From Crambe crambe (Eukaryota > Porifera > Demospongiae > Poecilosclerida > Crambeidae), in assembly GCA_963924555.1 (NCBI GenBank), contig OZ004595.1:1674001-1738000 (forward strand): DNA of 64,000 nt, written 5' to 3'. The first letter of the stretch is position 1; every line of letters starts with the position of its first letter. Below the pieces are notes generated by a model. That model was not told where the DNA came from and searched no databases. It saw nothing but the letters and a program-made list of their open reading frames with translations. This document shows, piece by piece, positions 16,328 to 27,800 of this stretch. The position numbers and the translations under genes were made by a program.

Positions 16328-17744
16328 TTAGATTGTGAAGTCGATAACTCTTTGGAGGAGCCTTCTGCAACCTTGAGTTTTTGCAGGTTGAACAATTAGC
16401 CTGTGAGCTCCTGGACTCAGACCATTCATTATGAAAGGAGAAGAACCTACAAAAATGACAAGCCACATCATAGAATGCTACAATTAAACAACCACATGAA
16501 AATGTAATCCAGAAAAAGAAAAGAAGAGAAAAGGGTGTCCCGGGATGAATCAGACACAGAACCATGTACATAAGTAGATCTATGTAGCTATGCCAACTCC
16601 ACTTACAAGATGAGCCAGTTCTGATGTGATCCATCCAACAGGAGAATGATGTGGCTTTGTGTTGTGCTGTGGGTCCTGTGGCCTGCCACTCTACTGTGAC
16701 ACTATCTTGAGTCATCCTCACTCCTTCATTGATCAGGTGCAGCCAGCAAACATCAGTATCTACAATGGATGTACGTACATAAACACCAGATTAAAGTCTG
16801 TATCTGCATTGATTTCAAATTTCAAAAACCAACTCATAAATCAGCTCTCTGCTGGTGTTTCAAGCTAGAGCAGATGAATATGTGACAGTCAGTCCCCCGT
16901 AGGAGATTATTCTGTTTTTTATAGCTTTATTTCTTGATGAATTTATTCAAACTTCTGTCATGTGTTCTATGATGGCTCTACACCAAATTTCCAGACCATG
17001 GCCACCAGTAGTCATGAGTTATAGTGAGCCAATGGCCAAAAATGAATGTGTCTAGCTGATATTTCTACTTGGGTATGGGATATCTAACCAAATTTGGACC
17101 TCCTATTCTGACATAGATCTTTATTACAGAACTGAAACTGAGATAGTTTTGGTTCTGATAGCTATATAGAATACAGTTAGCTAGCTATCACAAATCTTAC
17201 CCAGCCTTACTGCTCTTTCCAGCAGAGTGAGTTTGCTACCATCAGTCCTGATTGCTTCGATTGTGATATGGAACTCTTGATAACGCAGTGTCACTTCAGG
17301 GAATATCACAGTACCTGAAGAACCTGGAGGATCAGAGATTCAGAGTAGCTATAATTTTAGTTTGTCTGCTTAGAGTCTCTAATAAAGGACACTCCAAAAA
17401 TAGGACAATCTCAATAAAGGAGAATCTAAAGTATGTATGTACATTCTATAACTCAAAAGAGGACAGCCTCCCTAAAGGACAAAAGGACTGGTCCCTGGAC
17501 CCATTAGTCAAAGGTTCTACTTAATACTAGCCAATTCCAGCGCTATTATCTTTCCATAGCTATATCAAAGGGAAAACAAAGATTTGTTTCTTCACTTGAA
17601 ACTCACAGTTTTTAGTGATGGGTTGAGTTCGGCCAGGTCCCCTTAAGGTGCACATTATCTGGAAAGACTGATGCCCATGAACAATGAAGTCTGCAGTTAT
17701 GCTATTTCCTCTAACCAGTGGAGTACCATTGACAAATACAGCAC
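16328..17744 (-). CDS. C-terminal pair of unidentified beta-sandwich-like repeats
   Basis: Exons 17607-17744 with 17201-17314, and 16607-16759 with 16328-16446. Both copies follow F-x-C-x-(L/M)...NC or SSC, then a SP/FP turn, H-x-x-I/L-V and a closing RxV-x-F/L strand. The second contains the turn GLSPGAHRLIV found in many extracellular Ig/FN3-like modules. I cannot name the family with certainty. Confidence 0.5.
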
Positions 17745-20700
17745 CTACAAAGAAGCACAAGAATAATAATTGATTATCCACTGCTTATAATTATTGAAAC
17801 TGTACTATAGCTAGCTATACATAATTATTATCCATAATTATTGTGATGAAAATTCATCAAAGAATGGGACTTTGATAAAGCTTTCACTCCAGCAGCTATA
17901 TATACATAGCTTGCTCCCTCAAGATGAGGGAATTCCACTATTTTATATCCTGTGTATGGGTAGCTAAGCTAGCTTTGTTCCCAGACCCTTTCCTTTTCTA
18001 CTTGGTATGTAATTCTAAGACTATATTTGCATAGGATACTAGTAACCATGGGTTATGGGGAACCAATATTAATGTGCTTACCTGGTGTGTCATTATCCAG
18101 AAGACTCACTGAAGCAGTTGAGTTGGGGCCTATAGTGGTTCCTGGATGCATCATAGGATCCATTTGCAGCTCCAGGGAGAACTCTTCAGTTTTCTCTGAG
18201 AGCATATCATCAATGATAGTCACGTTCACGCATTGCCTTCTCACAGAGTGCGGGGAGGAAGTGTTATCAGTGAATATAACATGCTGTGCAGTAAGTCCCT
18301 TGTAGTCCTCAGCATCTGTGGACAATGAGAGATGTCCCTATAGCTATACCATTATACATAAAGGAGAGCATGCAAGCTGCACTCCCAGTCTCTCAATGCT
18401 TGTAAAACAATAATTATTATGCATAAGCATGCCTACATAAGATTGATTTCATGGTTAGAAGGCAAGGCTTACACATAATGTTAGCTACCATTGATCATTG
18501 TGGGATGCATAATGAACTACCTAAAGCAGTGATGCCTTGAGTACATATGTACACAGCAAGACTACTAAACTGTCCACCAGTGGCTGTGATGCAAACTTTG
18601 AGAGGAGAAGATCCTTCCACTGTAATATACTTGGTCCTTTCAAGTGATATCATCACCTCTAAAGAAAAGAAAGAAAGAAAGGAGGGAACAACAGAGAAAC
18701 ACACTAGCTAACACTGTTTTTCTGTTGCTATTAAATTTTTTTTTACCATCATCATCTTTGATTCTGACTCTGGATCTGCTGCTGATGATTCTTGCATCGT
18801 CAAAGAAAATTGCAATATCAAAGAACTCGTCACCTTCTGCAAGACTATCTGGCAAGATTGTAATGCACTCACAGACCTCTTGGGTTCCATTGAGAGAGAA
18901 TGAACGAGGCACCCTTTTTGCAATAAAATCTGAACCCCCTAAAAAAAACAACAAAAAACAATTGTGAATTAATTTCAAGCATCTGTTATAGATAGAGCAA
19001 GCACTGACTGGTTCTACATTGGAACCTCTGACGAAGGACACTCCAAACCTTTGTATACACTCTATACAAAATTGCCCCCAACACCCTCTCTACAAAAGGT
19101 TGGGTCTGAAGCATGTCCACTATTATTATGGAGTTCTATAAATATTTAACCAATGGTAGTGTAGCTAACTTTTATACACGATTGTACCTTGGGCTGTTCC
19201 ATCAATAGTAGAAATGATGACATTGATTATAGCAGGACCATCAAAACCAGATATAACACGACTCTTGTTTTGCTTGAGACAAACACGCAGTGACAAGTGT
19301 AAGGAGGGCTGTGATATTGACTCATCAACTTGATATAACGACTCCTCAAACAAAATTTCAATGACTGCAGGAATGAGCAGATTTACGTACGTACTAGCGA
19401 AGTGAATCACTTTATGATTTTATGAGGAGAATGGTCGGTTTTCACTCAAATTCAATAAAAAGATTTCCAAAGGGAAATTGTGAAAGAACATGCAATTCTG
19501 AATGTAATGATTAGCTAGCTAGATTGGCTAGAATGATGAAATACATTCAGTGCACACATTAATTATTATTGGTGTAGCAATCTACATTCTTAGATTGCCT
19601 TCCACAGCTTCGCAGTTCAATATGCCCTAAATATGCCCTCAATGTCACAAAAGTTCAAGTATTCATCACAATTATAAAATTATAAGTGCCAGCATTAATA
19701 AAAGAAGTTATTGTATGCACAAATGAAATACCCATATATTCTATAAGAAGTCACGGCAGTACATAAGATAACATAAGTAGCATGAGTGAATGAAAAATGA
19801 GAACTTACAATCGTTATCCCGAATAGATATAGTTGTGCTGGGCACAGAAACATTTATGTTGACGTTGTTTTCCTCACTAGGAACTAAGTTCAGTTGGAAG
19901 CTTTCAGGATTCTCAACAATTAGATCCTCATTTATGAGAACTGCAAAGCAGACATGTGGTGAGTCTGGATGCAGTGTGATGCTTCTGCTACTTGGTGGAA
20001 GACTAAAGTCCACTCCAACTAATGGTGTATGTGCATGCATGGGAGGGGAAAAAGAAGAGATAATTAAAACTACCAAATAGAATGAAAAAATCAATTTGGC
20101 ACAATTATCTTTTATTGACTCTGCATTAAGAAAGATATATAATTTGTAACCTTATTGGTATAATTTTATAATCACAAGCCACTGAGTCTCCTCTGGTATT
20201 AATTAAAATCTTCCCTAGATAGGAACTTGATGGAAAACTAATAAAATATCAAAGACATCATATAGAAATTGTATTATTGCTTAAGTAGCTACATCAATTG
20301 CTACAGGGATTGATATTTAGATGTGACTGATAAGCTCTCCCTCCTTTCATAGCTATGGCCTTTGATCTTCCATTAACTTTATACAGTGTGTAGCTAATTT
20401 AATCCATCAAGCTAATAATATTATTGTTTATGGGATTGGAAAGTAGTTTTAACTAACCTTGGGCAGTGTTGCCGACCTCCTGGACAGTTATATTGACTGG
20501 ATGAGGGTGGTTTCTGAAGATAGCCATCACACAAACATCAACCTGCCCACTCCCTTCTTTAACTTCATAGGATGACCTTTCAAACCTAACCTCAACTGGA
20601 ACTGTGAGTGGGAAATCAAAATAAGACGTAATTGGAACAAAACTGTAACATAAACAGCAACTATATCCTTAGCCCTCCTTTACTATACCTATACTGGCTA

Positions 20701-23419
20701 TTATATCAGCCATTAGTGAGTACGCCAAAACAAAGTGATTCATTGTGTTCTGGGCAATCAACTGAGAATTGTGATAAGAGTTCTAAGAGTTCTCAATGGG
20801 AATGGGGGAGGAGGAGGGGGAAGGGGTGGGGAAAGGGGGAGAGAGGGGAGAGGGGGATGGGGAAAGACTCAGGCTAGGGCTAGTAGGGTGGGTAGGGGGA
20901 AGTGTAAGGGAGAAGAAGAGGAAGAGGAGGAGAGAAGAGAGTGGAAGGAAAGAACAGAGAGAAGGGCTCAGTGCATAGCTAACTGTTGGCTTACCTTGAG
21001 GACACTCCAATAAAGCACTTGAAACATTATTCATGGGGTCTCCATTGTTGTATATACATCTATATCCTCCTGCCCTTGCACAAGTTACACGGTCGATTCC
21101 AGACAAAGTATTGAGTATAATCATTTCATGGGGGTCTTGCCGTACTAAAATTCCCCTGGTTTGATTAATATTTTCACCATTTGCTGTCTGCCAAGTCAGA
21201 AACTGAACATTGGGGTAGCCTTTGGCCAAGCAACCGAAAGTGATGACACCATCAACCACGGCAACTGCAGTGTTGTTGTTGATTTCAACAACTGGAGTGG
21301 GGGGACAAAGATTAATACAAAGTATATATGGCTAGCTATCACAGAAATTAGTTTGGGAGAAGACTATGATGTACATGGCTACGTAGCTATCACAGAAATA
21401 GTTTGGGAAGAGCATACGATGATAGCTATCACAGAAATAGTTTGGGAGAAGTGAAGTTTACAGACTTGGCCATGATTGCGTACGTGTTAGTGCATCAGCT
21501 ACGTAATGTATTGTAGTTAATAGTCTTTGGGATAAGAGTATAGTATGGTTTATGCTGTGATATGCTATTGGAATAGTGAAAAGTATTGCTTCATTGGAAT
21601 AGAGAAAAGCACTTGCTGTAATTTTGTAGCTAATGACATCAGTAGAGAAAACTATTTCTCTGTGTGTTTTAGGACTGCAGTAGTTTTAGAGAGAGAACAG
21701 TTTATTATTATTTCATCACCTTGACTTAGCCATACTTCTATCAATACTCACATTCAATTAGAACTCTGAAGTTTTCAGTCTCGTTACCGATCCGATTGGT
21801 CACAGTCACCGTGTAAAGACCTCGATCTGAGGCTCTTACATTCCGAATGGTTAGCCCCCCTCCACTGAGAATTGAAACCCGAGGATCAGTTCTGCTGCTA
21901 ATGAGAACCCCATTATGTTCCCATGTGAGCTGGGCCCTAGGATTTCCAGGGTCATGTGTGATGTTGATGAAAAGTCTCGTCACAGTTTTGGTGATTCTGA
22001 TGGTGCTGTTTGTCATAAGAGTGTCTATACTGGGAGCCCTCTCCATCTGAGTGGTGGGACCGACCCCACTTCCATCCTCAGAATCCCCACTTTCACCTGG
22101 TCCTGAAATCCCTGCATAGCAGAGAAAAGAATTTACAGTTTATAGCCATTTACACAATTCTCAGAGTCAGAGCTAAGCCTAGTAGTTTAATGGGCTTGAA
22201 GTAATGACTTAATTTGTATGGTTATCAGTCGATTGGCTTCTTCTTATTTTATTATAGCTAGCTTGGAGAGTCATAAGAGCTGACCACAGTGATTGCGTAT
22301 CACACATGCACCAGGTCCACTAAAAATAATAATAATTTCCCTTGAATCTTGCTTGAAGGGTTTCAGGTTTACATTTAGCTATCAAACTGAATCCCTAAAA
22401 TGGCTTAACTGTAACATAATTACTAAAAGAAATTAAAGTGTGAATATTTGAAGTGGCATTTCATACAAGGTCAACCATAGCTACATGATGAAATAAAAGA
22501 CATAATTTAAGGTTTCAGATTTGTCAATTACCTGGATGAGGGCATATGAACTCAATGTCGTTACAGCAGTCCCTTGTGGCATAGCAAGAGGAATCGCAGA
22601 AACAGTTCCCCCCATTCGCCGGGACTTGGCAGGAATCTGACTGGCAGCATGAGGTCACTCCAGCAGCAGCACATCCTATTTAATTGAAATAGTCACAATA
22701 ACAACTGTTGCTATAGCAGCTACGTAATACCTTTGAGACTCCCAGGCAGGAATCAAACATTAGCTTTAGCTATACTTCCCTAATAAATTGCAAGTGTCAG
22801 GTACTAATTTAGCCCCAAGAATACATCAGCACAATACTAAAAAGCATACTTATAGGTCATATTTGGTTACTATACAACTCAACGTTTACAAGAAAATATA
22901 GCTAGAGGCATAATTATAATTGTAAACTAATTGCCATATATTGACTGCAGCATATCATTTGATAAGTTTCGTGCTGACAGTGGGACTGGGAGCAAATACG
23001 AGTGACAAAATTATGTAATAATTATTGTTTAGGCTATTGTAGCAATCAAGGTAGCTAGCAGCCATGTACATTGCACAGCTCAATCTTCCCACCAACTAGC
23101 TGTAATTATACCAGTGTAGCTATGTATGTGTGTATAGGAACACACTTTGTAATGGGTATAGCTACTACGATCTATGTAAGTAGATATCAACACAATTCTA
23201 AGCTGTATTTTGTCTCAGTTGTATACAATTCCATTACCCACAGGAGTTTTGAGGGCTAGCTCTCAGCTATAGATGGACCAGGTGGTAGCTAGTAGAATAA
23301 CAAACCCCTCACACCAGCTAGCTACACTAATTACCTTCAGTAGATTGTCCAATGGTTAGATTGAAGACACAGCACAATAACAGGAAGAGAACAAGTAAAT
23401 TTCTTCCCAACAGTTTCAT
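16328..23419 (-). CDS. Secreted somatomedin B / Ig / Calx-beta multidomain protein, complete, 14 exons, 834 aa
   Basis: Exons: 23335-23419, 22532-22675, 21752-22111, 20995-21291, 20458-20601, 19809-20018, 19188-19364, 18747-18938, 18521-18658, 18082-18315, 17607-17744, 17201-17314, 16607-16759, 16328-16446; all junctions are phase 1, with TAA at the end. Order: signal peptide (MKLLGRNLLVLFLLLCCVF); somatomedin B domain with eight Cys including NCFCDSSC and DCCND; an acidic Gly/Ser linker; Ig domain 1 (LTWEHNG...SDRGLYTVTV); Ig-like domain 2 (FGCLAKG...FLTW...GGYRC); three Calx-beta domains, each split over two exons and closing SIRDNDC, RIKDDDG and SLLDNDTPG; then two tandem 80-90 residue repeats with FQIMC/FSCWM and SPFIMNGLSPGAHRL. 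No membrane segment or GPI signal is seen, so it is probably secreted. Calx-beta domains bind Ca2+ and occur in sponge aggregation factors, but this architecture differs from those I know. Confidence 0.85.
18082..20601 (-). CDS. Three Calx-beta domains (exons 5-10 of the secreted multidomain gene)
   Basis: Domain 1: 20458-20601 plus 19809-20018. Domain 2: 19188-19364 plus 18747-18938. Domain 3: 18521-18658 plus 18082-18315. Each first exon has the V-x-E-G strand pattern (YEVKEGSGQVDVCV; YQVDESISQ; YITVEGSSPLKVCI). Each second exon has an acidic D-x-x-x-E-x-x-E-x-F helix/loop (NEDLIVENPESF; DSLAEGDEFF; DMLSEKTEEF) and ends in an acidic Ca2+-ligand cluster. The internal intron position is shared, which supports tandem duplication. 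Confidence 0.85.
20796..20965. repeat. Polypurine tract (GGGGA-rich)
   Basis: About 170 bases almost purely G/A on the plus strand, in the intron between Ig-like domain 2 and Calx-beta 1 of the secreted multidomain gene. Confidence 0.85.
21329..21451. repeat. Three copies of AGCTATCACAGAAAT(ta)GTTTGGGA
   Basis: An irregularly spaced tandem repeat of about 40 bp in the intron 21292-21751. Confidence 0.75.
22532..22675 (-). CDS. Somatomedin B exon
   Basis: A single symmetric phase 1-1 exon of 48 codons. Cysteine spacing CC...C...C-x-C...C...CC...C is diagnostic of the disulfide-knot SMB fold (vitronectin, ENPP). The key run is CFCDSSCYATRDCCND. Confidence 0.85.
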
Positions 23420-23500
23420 TCTTAAACTCTCTCAGTTGTAGAATATTTATTTTATTTCCTTGCTTTATTTTAGTTAACACTGGACCAGCTAGAGAGAGTC

Positions 23501-23508
23501 CTTTTATA
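23501..23508 (-). promoter_or_regulatory. TATA box of the secreted multidomain gene
   Basis: On the minus strand the sequence reads TTATAAAAGG, an excellent TATA box 82 bp upstream of the ATG at 23419. The spacing allows transcription start about 30 bp downstream and a 50-nt 5' UTR. Confidence 0.6.
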
Positions 23509-24669
23509 ACTGCTGGGCGTAATGGAATTTATTAATAATAATTTGTCCCTAATAAGGGCACCACTATAAACTGTTAGAGACCAAATAAATGTACTCAAAC
23601 CAATTGAAAGCATTACATCATAAAAGAAAGTTTTCATTACTTACAGGTATCAAGTTGTCAATTGCTACGACTAATAATTAATGGAGATTGTGTATACTGT
23701 TAATGGGGGTTTCTAGAACGGATGTTTCAAAATCTATGGTGTCATCATGGAGTCCTTCTCAATGCACATTGATCCTAAAGTTAGCCTGTGCGGGATTATG
23801 TTTTGAATATTTCGGTCAGTCCCAAACCGATTCCCTTTGACCCCCAAACGTATGGTCATTCATAGCAAGATGGGAAATTTACGTTTGCCTGTTTTGCATT
23901 CCACACAAGTCCCAAGTTGATAGCACTCTATTCTACCTCAAAGAAGATTTACTATATTATCATAGAAGACCCTGATATCATCGTGTAGAGGGGAACAGAG
24001 TCCGTCCCACTGACCAAATCATTATGATAGTAGCTATAAACTACGATACCACATTCATGAAAATCAGATGAGGATTATAATTTTGATAATCAAGGAATGA
24101 TCCTTCAGAAGTAAAGGGTCATTATTTTAATTATCAAACCTTTCATGAAAGTTAGTGAGCCATGAAGTTACTTGACTGTAAGCGAAAGATAATCTGGACG
24201 TGGGAGTACCTCTGGAAACAGTAAATGCATAATTTTATTAGAACAAGCTTACATATTCTCTACTGAGAACACAATCGTTTCAATAAAGTTCAAAGGTTAA
24301 TCACTATAATACTTACAGTGGACCCCCTACAACAGGACTCCTAAATGTGTTGCTACAGCCTCCCTCCACCCTCCCCTCCCCCCTCTCATCCTCTTTCCCT
24401 CCCCCTCGGACAATAGCCCCCAGCTGTGTAGAAGCAGGAGGAACTGGAGGACTTGACAAATCTGAACTAAATCCTTAGCGCAGATTCCAACTTCTCTACT
24501 CTGAAAAAATTAATGGCCAAGATCATTACCCCCAGCTGCAGACTCCAATTCTCCCTATATTGGAAGAGAACGGTAAACCTCCGAAATAGGGCCAACCTCT
24601 CTACAAAGGCCAAAAGGCTTGTCCTGAGCTTGGCTGCTGTTTGGAGGTTCAGGTAGCTACTGTTGTAAA
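23509..24669. other. Intergenic region without recognised genes
   Basis: No supported coding exon. It contains a C-rich patch (24360-24420) and a dispersed AACCTC-type repeat fragment (24570-24650). Confidence 0.4.
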
Positions 24670-24673
24670 TCTA

Positions 24674-24679
24674 TTTATT
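24674..24679 (-). terminator. Polyadenylation signal of the Pro-rich gene
   Basis: AATAAA on the minus strand (within TTTAATAAATAG), about 190 bp downstream of the TAG stop at 24870. Confidence 0.6.
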
Positions 24680-24869
24680 AAATTCAAAATAAGTAATTAA
24701 AATGGGTCAAAAAATAATCCAACAATTACAAAAATACAAAACAACAACAACAACAACAACAACACAATAACATCACTGGCTACAAATGACAATAATTATA
24801 ATGACTTTTGATTTTAATTAAACACACCATGTACTGAATATCTTTGTATAGCTACCTAGTGGTGGTTAA

Positions 24870-27800
24870 CTAATCACTATCACTGCTGCTATCACTGCTG
24901 CTGCTGCTGCTACTGTAACCTTTCACCTTCAACTTTGGTAGTTTATGCTTCTTGGCTTTCAGCTTTACAGGTCCAAACTCAAGCTATAAGAAAACATCAC
25001 ACAAAAACATGTGTAGGTCAGACTTTTGGTTTTAAGATTGCAAGATAACCATAATCTTGGGACATTAGTTACACGTGCATGCAAGGACAAGTTAGCCTTT
25101 GTGCTACATAAAGTAAACATGCTTACTGCGACCACCTATGGGTCAGAAGCATGGCTTAATAGGGAGGTTGAAGTAACTAGCTGGAATAGGCACTACTGCA
25201 GATTTCAGAATGGTTGTCAGTAAGGAATGAGAAATAGGTAGTGGTTTACAAGGACCTAAGAAACCTGATCCTTTCATGTCCTATACAATCCATGCAGTTG
25301 TGTAAACCATAGGACAAATTGTATCCACCTATTCCCCTAACCTTCCTGACAACCAACCTGCAATGGACAGTACAGTTGATTTAGTAAAACTTGCAACAGA
25401 GTTTTGGACTTTTGTAGCCAGTGGTTAACCAAACTCTGGCTACATCAATGAAAATGTGGTAACCTGTGATAACATTGTAGTAGGATGCTAAAAAAATTTG
25501 TTGCAAGTCTTATTAAATCAACTGTACTAAGATACAGTGGATTTCAGCTGAGTTGTGCATAGACTTCAGAAATAGGAGTGTCTTAGTTGTTTACATGTTA
25601 TTGTGATAAACCACCATTGTGGTTTTGGTCACAGTACTAGCAGGTCAAAGTACAATTTTGGCTTTTTACCCATGGCTAACTTTAACTACTTCTGGAGTGG
25701 ACCTATTCCTGGGCCACATCAACCAGCTTATTCACCAGTTCAACCTCCTGTCAACCCAACTCCTGCTAGTACTGTCACCGAGCATGTAAACTTGGATCTC
25801 AAAGTCCTCAGCCCTATGAACAAAAAGGACTACCGTATGTTTGTCTTGAGGCATGTATCTACTGAAATAGATAGTCCTTGTAAGTTCAGCGATGAAATAA
25901 TAAGGCATATAAGGTGAAACACGTCTTGAGAGCTAATGATAGTGGATACTTGGCAACATCAGAACCAGAAACAATTGTGAAAATGGTATTTTCTACTATA
26001 CTATTATACTTTGAGGTGACATTCCCCTAAGAGAGTAACCATGGGTTCGGATGCTCTTCCGCCTATCAGACCCTGTCTCATCTAACCACATTAGCATTTC
26101 TGGGTCATATTGCGATATCTCAGCCATATATTCAATTCTTTTTTCTTCACTCCTTTGCAAAGCAATGATTCTTACTTTCTTATAAGTAAACCCTTGTTGT
26201 CTGATAGTCCAACAAATAGTGCTATAACTAGCCCAAATACCAGTGGCATCAAACAGGTCTCTCTGTACTTCATGCAGGTAAGAGGTTGGCCTATGAACAA
26301 GTGTTTGTAGGATCGTAAATTGTTCAAATTCACTAAGCATCCTGTCTGGGCCTCTTATGTACTCCTTTGGTGCCACATTCCCTGTTAGCTCGAATTGAGC
26401 GAGGTACCGATGCACAGACTTCTCACACATGAATAAATGGTGGGCAATTTCTGAACAGTTCATACCTCTCACTATCACCATCCACACAGACCTCCATCTA
26501 AGGTCTTCAGAGTAGGCTCTGGGCATCTCTAACTCCTAAAAGATAGCTACCAAGTTCAGAAATTTGAATTCTAAGCATGCTCAGTTGCAGTGGTGTGTTT
26601 GTGTCTGAATGACCCTCAAACAGTCAGTTGTGGTTAAGTATGTAAACTGCTAAGACACTCCTATATCTGAAATCTATGGACAACTCAGTTGAAATCCACT
26701 ACTGTATAGTAGAATGGCCTAATAGAGTCTAATTACACTGTACATACATTGTGGTTATAATACCTTATCTTTCTTGACTTTTATTTTATGCTTATGCTTC
26801 TTTTCTTTTGACTTTTTCAACTTCTTTTGCTTCTTATGGTGAGTATGTCCTTCTTGAAGCAGCACCACCTAGGTGGCAGTCTATTAGGTAAAGGGTCATT
26901 AGAATTAAAAGCCATTCCTTACACTGCCAGCTTGAGGAGGTCCCTGTACTTGTCCAGGTGCTGGCCACTGTGTACCAGTCACGCCTCCTTGAGGATGTGT
27001 ATATGCGCTACTGTAAGGGGGAGGGGCCCCAGCAGGATAACCTGTAGACTGTGGGGAAAAAATTCATTAGTTAATAACTAAGTTATTTAAATCTTTTTGT
27101 ATACTTGTTCCTGTAATAATTAATGTGTAAATAGTATTAAGGTATTAAGCTTATTAGAGATGAAATTAATTTAACATACATGAATTTACAGTAGGAAGGT
27201 AGATTAGCAAAGGTCAAACGTAAGGACTCACTCATGTTTGGGAATAGTAACAGGCAAAGTCTGCTATTATGCTCCAGAAGGGAAGTAACGATTCCTGCCT
27301 AGTTCTGAGTGAAGTGGGGTTTATTCATGAGCTTTTTGGTGATTCATAATGATAGATAATGTTATGTTGTATCTTGAAAACACTGTGCCTGCCTACCAAG
27401 TTGACTGTAGCTAGCATCCAACCAAGATTCTAGCTGTATCTTGATGTAAGGCCTCTCCAATAAAATCTTAAGTTTCTGGTTTAGTGCTTTGTATATTTCC
27501 ATGAGGGGACGCTGGTTATTATTATTATTATTATTATTATTATTTAATCATGAATACCAGGTACCTGAAATCTATAGCGGAATTTCTTCTGGGCCAGAAA
27601 AAAGCTATATACTGAAAGTCGACTGGGCTTTCCACCCAAACAACTTCTTTTGCCCACACTCCAGCGAAACGCAGATATTGAGAAGCATTATTTTTGCAGT
27701 GAAGCAGCTGGTAGAGCTTGTTGTGCTGTGTCAGCATACATCACGTGCACTCACGATCACTTGAGTACTGAGCATGCGCAATATAATATTAGCAGATGAT

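Larger units (their letters stand above)
25535..26704. mobile_element. Tc1/mariner element with truncated transposase and foreign interior
   Basis: Inverted ends of about 64 bp: left CAGTGGATTTCAGCTGAGTT, right AACTCAGTTGAAATCCACTA then CTG, with TA at 25533-25534 and 26705-26706. Total 1,170 bp. The minus-strand transposase fragment occupies the right half; the left part carries an unrelated plus-strand frame. It lies 10 bp from the 152-bp MITE. Confidence 0.85.

Noticed and set aside
27489-27764. 91-codon plus-strand frame starting in an ATT repeat
   Set aside because: No domain, begins in a microsatellite, and lies in an intron of the opposite-strand gene.
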